The notes under the pieces are model-generated. The model was not told the DNA's origin, did not search any database, and worked only from the letters and a program-made list of their open reading frames with translations. From Panicum virgatum (taxonomy: Eukaryota; Streptophyta; Magnoliopsida; Poales; Poaceae), in assembly GCF_016808335.1 (NCBI RefSeq), contig NC_053142.1, forward strand, positions 48,531,795-48,595,794: a stretch of 64,000 nt of DNA, given 5' to 3'. The number at the start of each line of letters is the position of its first letter. Position 1 is the first letter of the stretch. Both the position numbers and the translations under genes were made by a program. Shown piece by piece: positions 13,618-27,739 of the stretch.

Positions 13618-16600
13618 TGTGGCAGAACGGCCCAAATTAATCCGGCTCAAGTGCGCTAACCATCACCATAAAGGTAATCCCGGCTAACACGCACTTCAAA
13701 CGGAGTAATCCGACAGTCCAGTCGGGTAAAGTCCCGATAAAACCACTTGAGCTGCAATCGAAACCCAAAACTTACATGCAACTTACACGAAGGTGAGTCC
13801 AGAGAATACAACATTTCACAAATATATTACATCACAGAGTCTTAACTTAAATATTACAAACCAAGGTACTTGAAATTCAAATTTAAAGTAGTTCAGAGTT
13901 CAACTGCAGCGGAAATAAAGCGAGTTCTAAACGACGGTACAAAATATCATGATGAAGCCCGTACATGACATCACTCGGCATTATCATCGTTGGCCGGAGT
14001 CGGATCCCACTCCACCGACCAACCAGGAGATAAAGTACACGGTCAAGTCAAGCTAGCTATCTGATCTTCAAACGTATCACCTGAAAACAAAGTTGAGCCA
14101 CAAGAAAGGCTGAGTATACTAATACTCAGCAAGGCTTACCCGACTATGGGTATACTTAGCCCACTACCTAGACATGCAAGGCTTTTGGCTGGAGGAGTTT
14201 GTTTCGCCGAAAAGTAACTAAGAGTAAATCCTTAATTTCCGATTTTAGCTTTAAAATTCTAGTTCAATTAACCATTCTAAGTGAGCATCTATCCAATAGC
14301 ATACATGGTGGAAAACAATTATTTTTCATCATTCAACCATATTCATCATCATCATTGTTCCACTTCTTACTCTATGTGGCAAAAGGGTTAAGCAGTCTCA
14401 ATAACTGCGAGAAACGGACGATTTGAATCGAATTTGTTAACCTGGCCAGGCAGACCTAAACACACGCATGGGAACCGAGTCACTCATGCAATATTTCCCC
14501 TTTCTTTTCGGCTCGTGGATTAGGGACACCATCCTCGACTACAGAGTACGCAGACTCTGTACCCGCATGTGCGCGCATGAGAACAAGTTCAAAGAGGGTG
14601 AGGGAAAAGTCCACTCTCCGGTCCGATCAGGTACTTAAGCTTACCAATTATCATATTTCTTGACATGTGGTTAGTACGTTCAAATGCTTAACCACCACTA
14701 CCACACACTACGGCCTTAATATTTTCACTAAACAGACGGGGCATCAACAAGTACCATAGCACTGCCCATGGACCTTATGATTGCAGCATGTAGTAGACAT
14801 TCAACTCCTATAAGCTCGCGAGTGACAGAAAATCACTCGACTTCTACCGAATCATTAGTTTAGCTATCTAGCGACCTAAACCTACTAGTGTTCAAACATA
14901 GGTACCTAAAATCATGCAACTAAAGTTTCAATCAACTCCTGTAAACTTAAATGCACAAGTATATAGAAACAATAAGTGGCATACAGTTAAAAATAATAGG
15001 TCATGCTCTGGGGCTTGCCTTCCTGAGTGTAGCTAGCCTTGGGCTCTTCCGAAACTTGGTTCGGGTATTCAGTGGCTTCAGTTAGATTCACTTGAGCTTC
15101 ACGCTGCTCACTCTCGGACTCGGGCACCAGCTCGTACGTTCCGTCAGCGAGAGTAGTCGTATCTATATGAAATGCACATGCATGAGTTTAAGTGATGATA
15201 TTAAGTCTTAAATTAATTCACTAAAAGTTGTAAAATATTTTATTTACATCTCATTAGGCAATCATTTATAGAGTATTATCTAGATTAACCATTTCATATT
15301 GAGCAAGTGAGGGTTTTGCCTTTTCATAAAACCTATTTTTCAAGAACAAACATGGATTTTTCATAACTGCTATTAAATATAGTTTCTGGGTCTGAGATTT
15401 TTATACAGAGTAATTTGCTTAGACACAAACCTACTGTCAAAATTTCAGACATTTTCGTCAAGCATATTAATAACTAAAAATAGTGTAAGCTGCTACTACT
15501 AGAATCAAGATTAAATTGTATAGGTGAAGCCATGCAAGTACTGGTAATGAAACTTTAACCAAGTGTTGAGGATCTAATGATGAACCTACTGTAAATTTTT
15601 TAGATTTAAAATAGCAATATACAAGGTATGAAAAATAAGACAATGTATACCAGTATTAATCAAAACTTATTTATACAAAGCGCTATACTTAGTTTCTGAC
15701 TCTCAAATTTTATCAACAGGGTAACATACTGAGATAATGCCTCTAGTAAAAATATTGGATTTTTCTATACAGAGAAACTATTTTTCTTGATTTAGTATAT
15801 TTCTTTCTACCATAAATTATTTGGACCAGTTTGTCCTAACTAAAAATTGCCAAAACTTTTCTGAAGAATACAAGAATCACAATAGAGAAACTGTAAAAGT
15901 TTCAGCTCATGAATATTAGAAGAACAACTTGGATAATTAAATTATTTATCCTAGGCATAAATCAAGACTTAAATAAAACCTACAGCTAAGAGTGTCAACT
16001 GGCCACCAAACTTTTACAAAAGCCTAATCTTCTAACATGCAACATACTGACCAAAAATGGTAGCCATGCACTATATAGAACTTGAGATCAAATTAAGTGC
16101 CTAATAAATTTATATTTAATCTAGACCAAAAACCAGTAAGCAAATGAAAAAGTACATGTAAAGAAAGTTGTAGATCTAGTAACAAGGAACTCAGCTCAAT
16201 TGAGTTTGCATTTTTATGATTTTTATACGAATTTATATCTATTTTACAAGTTTGCTATTTTTGAAAACAAAAGAAAAAGAAAACGAAACTTTGCAGTTGG
16301 GCCCCTGGAATGTTTTGGGGGTTTGCAATCCAGCCCCTGGCCGGACTTGAGCAGGGGAGGCGGCTCAGCCGGCCGGAATCCGGCGATTCCGGTGGCCTGC
16401 GGCGAGGGCCCCGTGGGGAAGAGGCAAGGGGGCGCTGCGGGCTACCTGTGGGTGGGTTTTGGTGGGCTAGGGCGGCTGGAAAAGATGTCGACGGCGGCCG
16501 TGGGCGGTCGTGGGCAGGCCTGGGAGCTTCGGTGCGAGGTGGGGATCCCGTTTCTGGGCTCCGTTGGGGGCGAGGAAGGGCGGAGGAGAGGGTTCCGCGG

Positions 16601-17646
16601 CAGCCTAGGGAGGGGCGGTGACCATGGCGTGGCGGGGTGCGCCTGGGCGTAGGGAGGAGCTCGGCTCGGCTCTGGGGGAAAAGGATGGAGTGAAGTAGGA
16701 GTGAGAGGAGGCTTCGCGGCGAAGGAAATGAGGGGGAGGGGAGCTGGGTAGAGGAGGGGCGAGGGTAATGGCCGGGCGGCATTGATGGCCGACGGCGTCG
16801 AGTGCGCGTCGCGTTGCGGACGTCGGGGCGCGGCGTGCGCAGACGGCGATTAGGGCTTGGGGTCAACGACGGCCGCAGCGTGGTGGCAGCAGCGGCACGT
16901 GCTTGATGGGGCATCATGGCCGGGCAGCGAGCAGGCGTGCGTGCGCAGCGACGGTGCAGCAGCGGCAGGCGTAGCGCTCTGCTCTGCTCTCGAGTGCCGG
17001 GAGTGAAGGAAGAGAGAGGGAGAGGAGAGAGACAAGGGAGTCAACGAGTTCGACTCAAATTTTGTCAAAAATTTCAATTGTAATATGAAAAAATTTGAAT
17101 ACGAAAGTTGTTCAAAATTTAAAATCCTACAACTTGACACAAACTCATTTGAAGCCTAGTTAAAGAGTTAAAATTAAATTCTTGACAAATGTGCGTTATT
17201 GCCCTATCCGAATCCAAATTCAATTTTTTCTTAAATTTTTGTATAGCAACTTGAAAAACTTTGAACATGAAAGTTGTTCACAATTTGAAACCCTACAACT
17301 TTCATGTTGGGCAAACTTTCATTTGAGCAATGGTTTAAGTGTTATTTTAAATACACTCATATTTGAAATATTTGTAATTGCATTTTTAAAGTTCAAATTT
17401 TGGTCCAACTCCTGATTCGTTCCTGTGGACTAGGTCAACATGATCATGTGGATGTATGTGGCTAAACTTGTGTAGTTGATTCTAAAAGTTTATAGGATTA
17501 TTCTACTCTTACACACATACATATATACATACACATGCATGCATAGATATAAGAATACATTGTTGTTTTAATTTAAACTTGGTTATTATGCATGATGACA
17601 CGTTTAATGACCTTGCTAATTATTTTTAAACACATGAGGTGTTACA
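13618..17646 (-). mobile_element. 4.0-kb solo LTR of a Gypsy (Tekay/Del-type) element inserted in Copia-1
   Basis: TG...CA ends flanked by TCTAC duplications at 13613-13617 and 17647-17651, inside the Copia-1 RNase H region. Read on the minus strand it begins TGTAACACCTCATGTG and ends TTCTGCCACA. No gag, pol, primer site or polypurine tract is inside, so it is a solo LTR left by unequal recombination. It is AT-rich except for a GC-rich block at about 16300-17000 with long but unrecognisable frames. Very long LTRs with such blocks are typical of grass chromodomain Gypsy elements. Confidence 0.85.
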
Positions 17647-18107
17647 TCTACACCGACGCTGACTGGGCTGGTTGTCCGGACACTCGTCGCTCCACTTCTG
17701 GCTATGCCGTCTTCTTGGGCGGCAACCTTGTCTCCTGGTCGTCCAAGCGGCGGCCGGTTGTCTCCCGCTCCAGTGCCGAGGCGGAGTACCGTGCTGTCGC
17801 TAACGGCGTGGCAGAGGCGTCCTGGCTACGATAGCTGTTGGCGGAGCTCTATAATCCGCTCGTCAAGAGCACACTCGTCTACTGCGACAACGTCAGCGCC
17901 GTGTATCTCTCCACCAACCCCGTTCCGCATCAGCGGACGAAGCATGTGGAGACCGACTTGCACTTCGTTCGCGACAGGGTCGCTATCGGCGATGTTCGGG
18001 TCCTCCATGTCCCGACCACCTCCCAGTTTGCTGACATCTTCACCAAGGGTATCCCCTCCTCGACTTTCTCGGAGTTTCGCTCTAGCCTCAATGTAGCAGG
18101 TGACTAG
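17647..18107 (+). pseudogene. Copia-1 RNase H (C-terminal pol) fragment
   Basis: Encodes the Copia RNase H domain: [39 protein letters not shown], then after an in-frame TAG at 17832-17834 the part with CDNVSAVYLSTNPV, RTKHVETDLHF and QFADIFTKGIPS. The catalytic Asp residues are visible. The stop replaces a position usually Gln. The beginning of this domain lies left of the solo LTR at 13560-13617. Confidence 0.85.
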
Positions 18108-18198
18108 TTGTGGCTGTGGGGGGGTGTTTGCCCTGTGTGTGCTTTCTTTGTTGTCTAGTTTTGAACTCCGCTGCGTCGGTAGTTCAGACTGCGGGGGG

Positions 18199-18319
18199 TG
18201 GTGTATGTGTGAGTGGCCCATATAACCCAGGTGTTAAGGCCCATCTAAAGGCCCATATACAGCTACTATATACCCACCTTCTAGGATTCGGAGGAATACA
18301 CTAATCATTCACTCCTACA
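18199..18319 (+). repeat. Copia-1 right (3') LTR
   Basis: About 121 bp, from the TGGTGTATGTGTG start to CTCCTACA. The exact left end is uncertain by about 3 bases because the two LTRs differ there. Followed by the CATTG duplication. Confidence 0.8.
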
Positions 18320-19851
<1,532 letters not shown>

Positions 19852-20012
19852 CTGCAAATAGAAGTGTATGCCTTCAGAAATTGCTGCACCGAGCATTACT
19901 TGCAATGGTTCTAGTTTGCTTGAGTATTGGAGTGCTAGTTATCCGTCAGTAACCTGAACCTGATCGAGCTTATTATCCGTGTAAAATAAGAGTTCATTTA
20001 TAGTTGTAGGCA

Positions 20013-20416
20013 ATGTACAAAATAGCCCGCTAATAGCCCGCTATTAGCTTTTTAGGAGATCTACCGCTACGCTATATAACATTTGTCCGCTATGTCCTCT
20101 AAAGGGGGTTTTACAGGATTTAGAGGTAATAAATGTCTGCTATGTCCGCTAAAGATTTATTCAAAAAAAATAAAAAAATCAATATAACTAGAATGGATCA
20201 TAAACAAAACAGCAGAGGCATAGTTGGACAGTCAAGAGATGAGTTGAGTCTATTTTTAGAGTGTTAGACCAGTGATTCTTCTAAATTTGTATGTAATTAT
20301 TAATTATTTTATTATTCCGCTAAATGATTTAGCTTTTGCTGTAGCTTTCACTATAGCTCTTTTAGCTTTTTGGAAGGGCTTCCGCTAAATATCTTAGCCC
20401 GCTATTTTTTACATTG
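20013..20416. mobile_element. hAT-like MITE in SRK-A intron 1, 8-bp duplication, empty site in SRK-B
   Basis: 404 bp bounded by the 8-bp repeat GTTGTAGG at 20005-20012 and 20417-20424. Ends are inverted: CAATGTACAAAATAGCCCGC on the left and, reverse-complemented, CAATGTAAAAAATAGCGGGC on the right. The interior repeats GCTAAAT/GCCCGCTA motifs and has no ORF. The corresponding place in SRK-B (near 40121) reads TATAGTTGTAGGCATCGC without insert. An 8-bp duplication and short TIRs indicate the hAT superfamily. Confidence 0.9.
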
Positions 20417-20424
20417 GTTGTAGG

Positions 20425-21088
20425 CATCGCATCATCAACGGTTTGTTCGGATTGAGCAGGATCGGACACAACCTTTGACATTGAGGGGGAAAAAATAAAA
20501 AATCTCGCTGTGTGGGATCTTACTATTATTAATTAGAGACTCCTTTTAAAGCCTCACATGAAACCATCTAGGATCCTAGGTGGACACTTTAAAAAAATAG
20601 ATAAATCCTAAAAATGCTTACAAAAATAAAAAACATCCGGCCATCAATTTTACTATTACTAAATGGAGACTCCTTTTGAAACCTCCCGTGAAGCCACCTA
20701 GGATCCTAGGTGGACACTCTGAAAAAAAAAATAAAAAAATCCTAAAAATTCTCACAAAAATCAGAAACATCTTGCCATCAATTCGGCAACTCTAATCATA
20801 ATATCCATTGAATCTGTTATCTTTCCTAATAAATTACCCAACTATGCCATTAAAAAAAATCTAAAGTAACATCTAATCTTTCAATAAATCACCCACCATG
20901 CTATTAGAAAAATAATAAAAATAACTCCATAAATTTGCATATAAATTATCCAATTATGTCATTATTAATAGTTCAAGTAACCTCTAAATTTGAATCTAAA
21001 TTATATAATTATAATAAAACATTGAAATGAACCAATATAAAATTCTAAATTTCTATATCTATCGTTATTAATATATTATTTATGTTAT
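20425..21088. other. SRK-A intron 1, left part
   Basis: AT-rich intron sequence matching 40140-40690 of SRK-B. A direct repeat (starting near 20505 and 20640, sharing CCTAGGATCCTAGGTGGACAC) is visible. No gene. Confidence 0.6.
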
Positions 21089-22543
21089 TGAAAGCGATCG
21101 GGTGCTCTAGCCTAAGAGGGGGAGGGGGTGAATTAGGCACTCTAAAACCTTAACCTACGGCTCCAACTAGTTTGCACAAAACTTAAACTAAAACAAGCTA
21201 TCTAGATGTGCATCTACGGTTCACCTTAGTGTGAAACACTCATCCCAAAAGAGTTTTGCAACCTATAGCCAATCCTAGCAAGATACTACACTAAGAAAGT
21301 AAAGGCACACAAGTTGCAATATGAAATGCGGAAGCTAAAGGAGAGGGATGAGAGAAACCGAACTCTCGACATGAGGATATATCCCGTGGTTCGGTTTGCC
21401 ACAAAGGCGCCGCTACGTCCATGTTGTTGAAGCACTCACTAAGAGTATCGCTTCCCGGCAATCAAGTCTCTTCCGTGAACATAATCACGGTCACCTTGAT
21501 CCCGATCTTCAGTAAGGGAGATTGCCCACGAAGGAGGGGTCTCCGTCCCCCGTACAATATCGTCGACGCCGCTCCACACCAAGTCGGAGGGTCGTTGACT
21601 TGCCGGCGAGCCACCAAGGCTCCAAGGAGGCCGGCGCACCAAGATACAATGTTGGTTCACTTTAGAACCACATCACAAGAATCTAAACCTTGCTTGATTA
21701 CTCACTCAAGAGCTAACCTTGCACTAAAACTCACAAAATTTGTGCTAAGGACTAAGGATTTGATCTTTATGCTCTTGGATGGCTTGGAGGTGTTCTTAGG
21801 TGTGTCTGGAATGTCCAGCAACTCCAGCAAACTTCAAATGGCCGGGGGAGCTCATATATATAGACCACCAACTAGAACTAGCCGTTACTAGCCGTTAACC
21901 AGTTTCTGCGTAGGCATCAGAACTTCCGGTCACTCACAGTAACTGAAGTAGCCGTTGGCTTGCTGACACAGTTGCAGTGACTCCAGAGACCATCGGATGA
22001 ACCGATGCTATGGGCGTCAGTTCAACCGGTCACACATGGCAACTGACTAGCCGTTGGGCCTCCCTCTTCTGCTGACGTCATTGCTCCGATTGTATGCTCC
22101 GATGCGCCGTCGGTTGAACCGGTGCTGAAGACTTGGCTCATGGGCGCTTGACATCGTCTCTGCAACATAGTACATCCAATGCACCGATGCCTATCTTGAC
22201 GCCGTCGGTTCAACCGGTGACCTGACTATCTTGACTTGGTCTTCGCTTGATCTCCATTAGGTGCTCAGACTTGCACCGATGCCAGGACGTTGGAACTTCC
22301 GACAACCATCGGATGCACCGATGCTACAGGCATCGGTTCTTTCGGTGCTCCTGTTTTCTGCAGAACTCATCCAATTCAGCGTTTCTTTGAGTTCTTTCTT
22401 CGTGTTTTGCTTTGCATGACCTTTTTACTTCATCCATGTGATTTAGAAATATTCACTTAATAAACCATTAGTCACATTGATTGCGTTGTCATTCGATCAC
22501 CAAAATTACTCGAAATGGCATAAATGGTGCCATGTTCGTTACA
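21089..22543 (-). repeat. 3' LTR of the gag-only element
   Basis: 1455 bp. The U3 part (about 21890-22350) has many copies of GCACCGATGC/CATCGGTTC/AACCGGT-type motifs. The matching LTR is at 25958-27420. Confidence 0.88.
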
Positions 22544-24177
22544 ATCTCCCCTTTTTAGTGATTGATGACAACACAATCAAAGCAAGCATAAAATTTGTAA
22601 GAATTGACAAATCTAACCACTTACACTCTCTTGGATGCTTACCATCATCCAATGACGGTTTGCCCCCCCTAAAACCATGATCCCCTTTGTTCCTTCTCCT
22701 ATTTGCTACTCTTCTCTCATATGTTGACTTGATCCAGTCGGCATTTTCCCCCTTTGGAATATACTTTTTTCTTCTTGGGAACATCTCCCCTCCTTTGTTT
22801 GTTGGGAACATGCCTTGCTTTGATCCACATTTCTCCCCCTTTGGAATCAAATCACCTAAAAGGTCTTGCACCTAAAAGGTCTTGCAAAATAATATAGCTC
22901 AAGAGAAGATTAGTAGCCTAGAGAGTTAGTTTCATGACTTATGATCCAATTGTATGATATCAATGAAGATACCAATTGAAAATTTTACTATGGTGGATCA
23001 CAAAATCACAAAACTAGCATGACATGAGCTAAGCTTTCCACAAGTGTGTACACAACATGATAATATGAAAAACAAGTGTACAACTAAAAAATTCAACAAG
23101 AAGGCTTAGATCATATCATGCACGGAGGTAGCTCTAAAATAAAGGTAAGAAATTGACAATTATACTAATTGAATGAGTTTAGAACCTTGCATACCTCCGG
23201 GGGATGTTTTTCTTTGTTTACCTTGTATGTACCAATTTGAAAGTGACATGCAACCAATTGAAAGTCTTTAAAAGAAGAGCACATGGTACACCAAGATTAA
23301 ACAAATGTATGAGCACATAGCCTATGAACTTAGATATGAGCATTTAAGTTCAATAGAGCATGTCTCAATATGCATGAAAGTACGATTTATCTAATCACTC
23401 TTATAGAGTTGTTTGTTCACATTGATAGTGAGAAACATTTTCTTAGAGTGTTAACTCCACATGAGACTACAAAAGATAAACTTGCAAATATGTTAATCTC
23501 AAAATCACAAGCCATAGAGTGAACTCCCCATAAATGTGTGCATTTAGTGTTTGAATCACTAAGTAAATGTATGCACATTGATTTTGACACAATTGAAAAG
23601 TTTACCCTATAACTTGTGTTCATGGTACACATATGAAATACATACCTTATGAGGTCCATGTACCATGAAGGGTAGCTTTGTGTAGCTTTCTACACACTTA
23701 TCAAACCATATAGGTTGCTCATGGGTTAGAATCATGACACAAGCAATCCACCATATATAACACTAGAAGATGCAATGCATGCAAATATCATAGCAAGAGC
23801 AATGAAGCTACATGATGCTTGAATTGAAATCTAGCTACCATTACCTTATGGGGGACTTGGGCAACAAATATCCAAGTTGTGAGCTTAGCTTGTTTAGCTT
23901 GAACCTTCACTTCAACTTGTAAGCTAAGCCTCCAAATCCCCCGAAGCCGTCCTTGGCTTTAAGTCTCCTTTGGAACCCACACCATTTGAGGCCCCTTCAT
24001 ATTGGTGATGATATCCTTGGGCACCCAAATAGAGTGGTTCCAACTCCTTTCCTTCTTCCCAACCTTGTGAGCAACCACCTTGCCATTGGCCTTCTTTTTT
24101 ATCACATAGGAGGTGCTCTTGCTTTTGTTCCTCCGGTTGTGCTTGGTGTAGATGAGAGAACTCTTAATTGTAAGCTT
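22544..24177 (-). other. Non-coding interior of the gag-only element
   Basis: 1.6 kb between gag and the 3' LTR where pol would lie in a complete element. Only short frames are present and no pol motif (YVDD, integrase DDE, RNase H) is seen on either strand. The polypurine tract is at its left end (22544-22556). Confidence 0.7.
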
Positions 24178-25831
24178 CTACTTCTTCTCATCCGGAAGTT
24201 TTTTCCTTGGTTGAGGACACTTGTTGGACTTGTGGCCTTCTTTGTGGCATTTTGAGCAAGTCACGGTGGACCCCTTCTCAAGCTTCTTCACCATGTCTTC
24301 ACGGTTATCTTGAGAAGGTTGGACATTGCTCTCTATTTCTTTGCCCTTCAATCTATGCAAGTCCTTCATGAGCCTTTCCACTTCTTGCTTGAGCTCATCA
24401 TATTCCTTGGTAATGAGATCATCACATGATTCTACAACAACATTCTCATAGCATTTCTCATTATAAGGGTTAGAGCAAGAATCATCAATTAAATCAATGC
24501 AAGAAGTTGAAGCATTTACCCTAAAGATAGGAATTGCACAAGGGATAATTTGCTTCATTTCCAAAGAGTCATTAGTATCATTAATGCTCTCAAATTTTAA
24601 TTTGAGCTCTTCATGCTCTTGCTAAGCAATTTGAATTTGCACATCAAATCTTCAAAATTTGTAGCAAGAGAAGCATTTAGATCATTGAGAGCATTAAGGT
24701 TTTTAATTTCTTTTGATTGCTTCTTAATGACTTTTTGGTGCTCATGAACAAGGTCAAAAAGTTCATCAATTGAAGGAGAGTCGGAGTCATCATCACTTAC
24801 ATCACTATCCATACCTTTGGCCATAAAGGAAGTGTTGGATGATGATCACATGCGGGTGGTGAATTTCTTGTTTGATTCATCACTTGAACTTGCACTTGAT
24901 TCTTTACCACCGCTAACCCATTCACCAAATACGGCATATGATACATGCTTGGGCTTTTTCTCCATCTTTTGCTTGTTCTTCTTGAACTTCTTCTCAACCT
25001 TCATGAGTTGATGGTGAGGCCCATCTTTGAGGAAGACCATATACCCCATTGAGTTGATTTTCTTCAAACATTTGTTTATCTTTTTTACTTGCTTGTAGAG
25101 GTTGGGGTGCATAGGCTCTTTATCATCACTTGAGGAGTTTCTTGCATCCTCTTCTTCCGCATCACTTGAGCTACCTTTGATGGCCATCTTCTTCAACTTC
25201 TTGAGTTGCTTGCATGCAAGTGCACTATGTGTTGGTGAAGAAGATGGCGCTTTTGTCTTGATGTCATTGCGTAGCTCATGGGCGATCACCTTGTTGAGAA
25301 CTTGATTTGGTGTCATTGTGTCTAGCTCTTTCTCATATAAAATTGTGGTCACCAAATCATAGTCCGGCCTTCGGAGTGAGTGAAGGATTTTGCGAATGAG
25401 TTCCAAGTCTTCAATTTGCTTCACACCTAAGGAATTAATCTCATTCACAAGAGTGTTCAAGCGTGAGTACATTGATTCAGCATTTTTTTATCATCAAGAT
25501 GCTTAAAACTATTAAGCTTATCAAGGAGAACATGATATCTTTCGTTGGCAACATTCTCCGTGCCCTCATGGTTCTCCTTGATAGTCTTCCATAGCTCTTT
25601 AGCATTTTCACAAGAATAAACATGATTGAACACATTGTCACTAAGAGAAGACAAGATTATGCATTTAACGGTGACATCATATTGCTTCTCTTGTTGACCA
25701 TTATTTTTTACAACTTCACTCACTACTCTCCAAATATTTAACCCGGTTGCCTGGAGATGGGCTTGCATTAAGATCTTCCATCGTTGGAAGCCCGTGCCGT
25801 CGAACCGTGGAGCGGGTCTAAAAGGATCCAT
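24178..25831 (-). pseudogene. gag of the non-autonomous SIRE-like Copia element
   Basis: Starts at ATG 25831 (MDPFRPAPRFDGTGFQRWKI), a typical Copia gag N-terminus. A one-base change in an A-run near 25485 shifts the frame; the product resumes with MYSRLNTLVNEINSLGV. Lys/Ser/Asp-rich and coiled-coil segments follow (IDELFDLVHEHQKVIKKQ). Near 24250 is a CCHC zinc knuckle, CSKCHKEGHKSNKC, the nucleic-acid-binding part of the capsid protein. Stops or frame changes also lie near 24840 and 24595. The order of coiled coil before zinc knuckle matches the SIRE/Maximus lineage. No protease follows. Confidence 0.85.
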
Positions 25832-25940
25832 TCTTTCTCCCTAAGAGCTAACTCACTAGGCGGTGAAGCCTACCGATCTAATGAGCTGGTAAACATAAAT
25901 TTGCCAATGGAATTGGTTTTCTTTGTGAGAGAAGTGAGTC

Positions 25941-25957
25941 CTGGCTCTGATACCAAT
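25941..25957 (-). other. Primer binding site of the gag-only element
   Basis: Minus-strand ATTGGTATCAGAGCCAG adjoining the 5' LTR, complementary to initiator tRNA-Met. Confidence 0.85.
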
Positions 25958-27420
25958 TGAAAGCGATCGGGTGCTCTAGCCTAAGAGGGGGAGGGGTGAA
26001 TTAGGCACTCTAAAACCTTAACCTATGGCTCCAAATAGTTTGCACAAAACTTAAACTAAAACAAGCTATCTAGATGTGCAACTACGGTTCACCTTAGTAT
26101 GAAACCCTCATCCAAAAGAGTTTTGCAACCTATAGTCAATCCTAGCAAGATACTACACTAAGAAAGTAAAGGCACACAAGTTGCAATATGAAATGCAGAA
26201 GCTAAAGGAGAGGGATGAGAGAAACCGAACTCTTGACACGAGGATATATCCCATGGTTCGGTTTGCCACAAAGGCACCCCCTACGTCCACGTTGTTGAAG
26301 CACTCACTAAGAGTATCGCTTCCCGGCAATCAAGTCTCTTCTGTGAACACAATCACGGTCACCTTGATCCCGATCTTCACTAAGGGAGATTGGCCACGAA
26401 GGAGGGGTCTCCGTCCCCCGTACAATATCGTCGACGCCGCTCCACACCAAGCCGGAGGGTCGTTGACTTGCCGGCGAGCCACCAAGGCTCCAAGGAGGCC
26501 AGCGCACCAAGATACAATGTTGGTTCACTTAGAACCACAGCATAAGGATCTAAACCTTGCTTGATTACTCACTCAAGAGCTAACCTTGCACTAACACTCA
26601 CAAAGTTTGTGCTAAAGACTAAGGATTTGATCTTTATGCTCTTGGATGGCTTGGAGGTGTTCTTAGGTATGTGTGGAATGTCCAGCAACTCCAGCAAACT
26701 TCAAATGGCCGGGGGAGCTCATATATATAGATCACCAACTCGAATTAACCGCTACTAGCCGTTGCCAGTTTCTGCGTAGGCATCGGAACTTCCGGTGAGG
26801 AGGCGTCGGAACTTCCGGTCACTCACAGCAACTGAAGTAGCCGTTGGCTTGCTGACACAGTTGCAGTGACTCCAGAGACCATCGGATGAACCGATGCTAT
26901 GGGCGTTGGTTCAACCGGTCACACACGGCAACTGGACTAGCCGTTGGGCCTCCCTCTTCTGCTGACGTCATTGCTCCGATGTGCCGTCGGTTGAACCGGT
27001 GCTGAAGGTTTGACTCCTGGGCGCTTGACATCGTCTTTGGAACATAGTACATCTAATGCACCGATGCCTATCTTGACGCCGTCGGTTCAACCGATGACCT
27101 GGCTATCTTGACTTGGTCTTCGATTGATCTCCATTAGGTGCTCAGACTTACACCGATGCCAGGACGTCGAAACTTCCGACAACCATCGGATGCACCGATG
27201 CTACAGGCATCGGTTCTTCCGGTGCTCCTGTTTTCTGCAGAACTCATCCAATTCAACGTTTCTTTGAGTTCTTTCTTCGTGTTTTGCTTTGCATGGCCTT
27301 TTTACTTCATCCCTGAGATCTAGAAATGTTCACTTAACAAAACCATTAGTCTCATTAATTGCGTTGTCATTCGATCACCAAAATCACTCGAAATGGCATA
27401 AATGATGCCATATTCGTTAC
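25958..27420 (-). repeat. 5' LTR of the gag-only element
   Basis: 1463 bp, closely similar to 21089-22543 but with an extra GAGGAGGCGTCGGAACTTCC-like unit near 26797 and several small indels. Ends at a changed terminal base (CGTTAC then T). Confidence 0.88.
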
Positions 27421-27739
27421 TATTATTATTTATATAAACATACTACCTATGATATGTGTCACCTTATTTTCATGTATGATGAAAGAGATAAGAATATCAA
27501 TTCACAAATAAATATTTCAATTAAATATATACCAAACACACATGGATGTGTGATGAAAAATAAAATTTATTGCAACTAGATAATGATAAATATATATTTT
27601 TAAGTTTATATTAGAATATTTAATAGATTAAAGAGAGTGTGAGATATATAATTATAATTATTAGCTATAAGTTTATTTTTATATTAATTTTAATTAGTCC
27701 GTGGAGTAGCATGGGTTGCTTCAATTAGCAAGCGCGCAC

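Larger units (their letters stand above)
11651..18319 (+). mobile_element. Copia-1: defective Ale/Retrofit-like Copia retrotransposon inserted in SRK-A exon 7
   Basis: LTRs at 11651-11738 and about 18199-18319. CATTG duplications lie at 11646-11650 and 18320-18324. The tRNA-Met primer site TGGTATCAAGAGCC is at 11739-11752. A G-rich polypurine tract (CTGCGGGGGG) is directly before the right LTR. The interior encodes gag (11809-13480), a protease start, then jumps to the end of reverse transcriptase and RNase H, so integrase and most of reverse transcriptase are missing. A 4.0 kb solo LTR (13618-17646) is inserted inside. The gag matches the Ale/Retrofit style (LRGLSNTYDHLRTWI, FPSFLQVRDDLVLEEIT), which also fits the short LTRs. 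Confidence 0.88.
21089..27420 (-). mobile_element. Gag-only, non-autonomous SIRE-like Copia element in SRK-A intron 1
   Basis: Two LTRs in direct orientation (21089-22543 and 25958-27420), oriented on the minus strand from TGTAACGAA to GATCGCTTTCA. The tRNA-Met primer site (minus strand ATTGGTATCAGAGCCAG, 25957-25941) follows the 5' LTR. A polypurine tract AAAAAGGGGAGAT (22556-22544) precedes the 3' LTR. The 3.4 kb interior encodes only gag (25831-24178); no integrase, reverse transcriptase or RNase H can be found. The host site is recognisable from SRK-B (ATGTTATTATTTATA at about 40687), giving a TTAT(T)-type duplication; the right terminal base is changed. The LTRs differ by several indels, so the insertion is not very recent. 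Confidence 0.9.

Noticed and set aside
16255..16917. 220-codon minus-strand ORF in the 13618-17646 solo LTR
   Set aside because: Pro/Arg/Ser-rich frame in a GC-rich LTR block, not a plausible protein.
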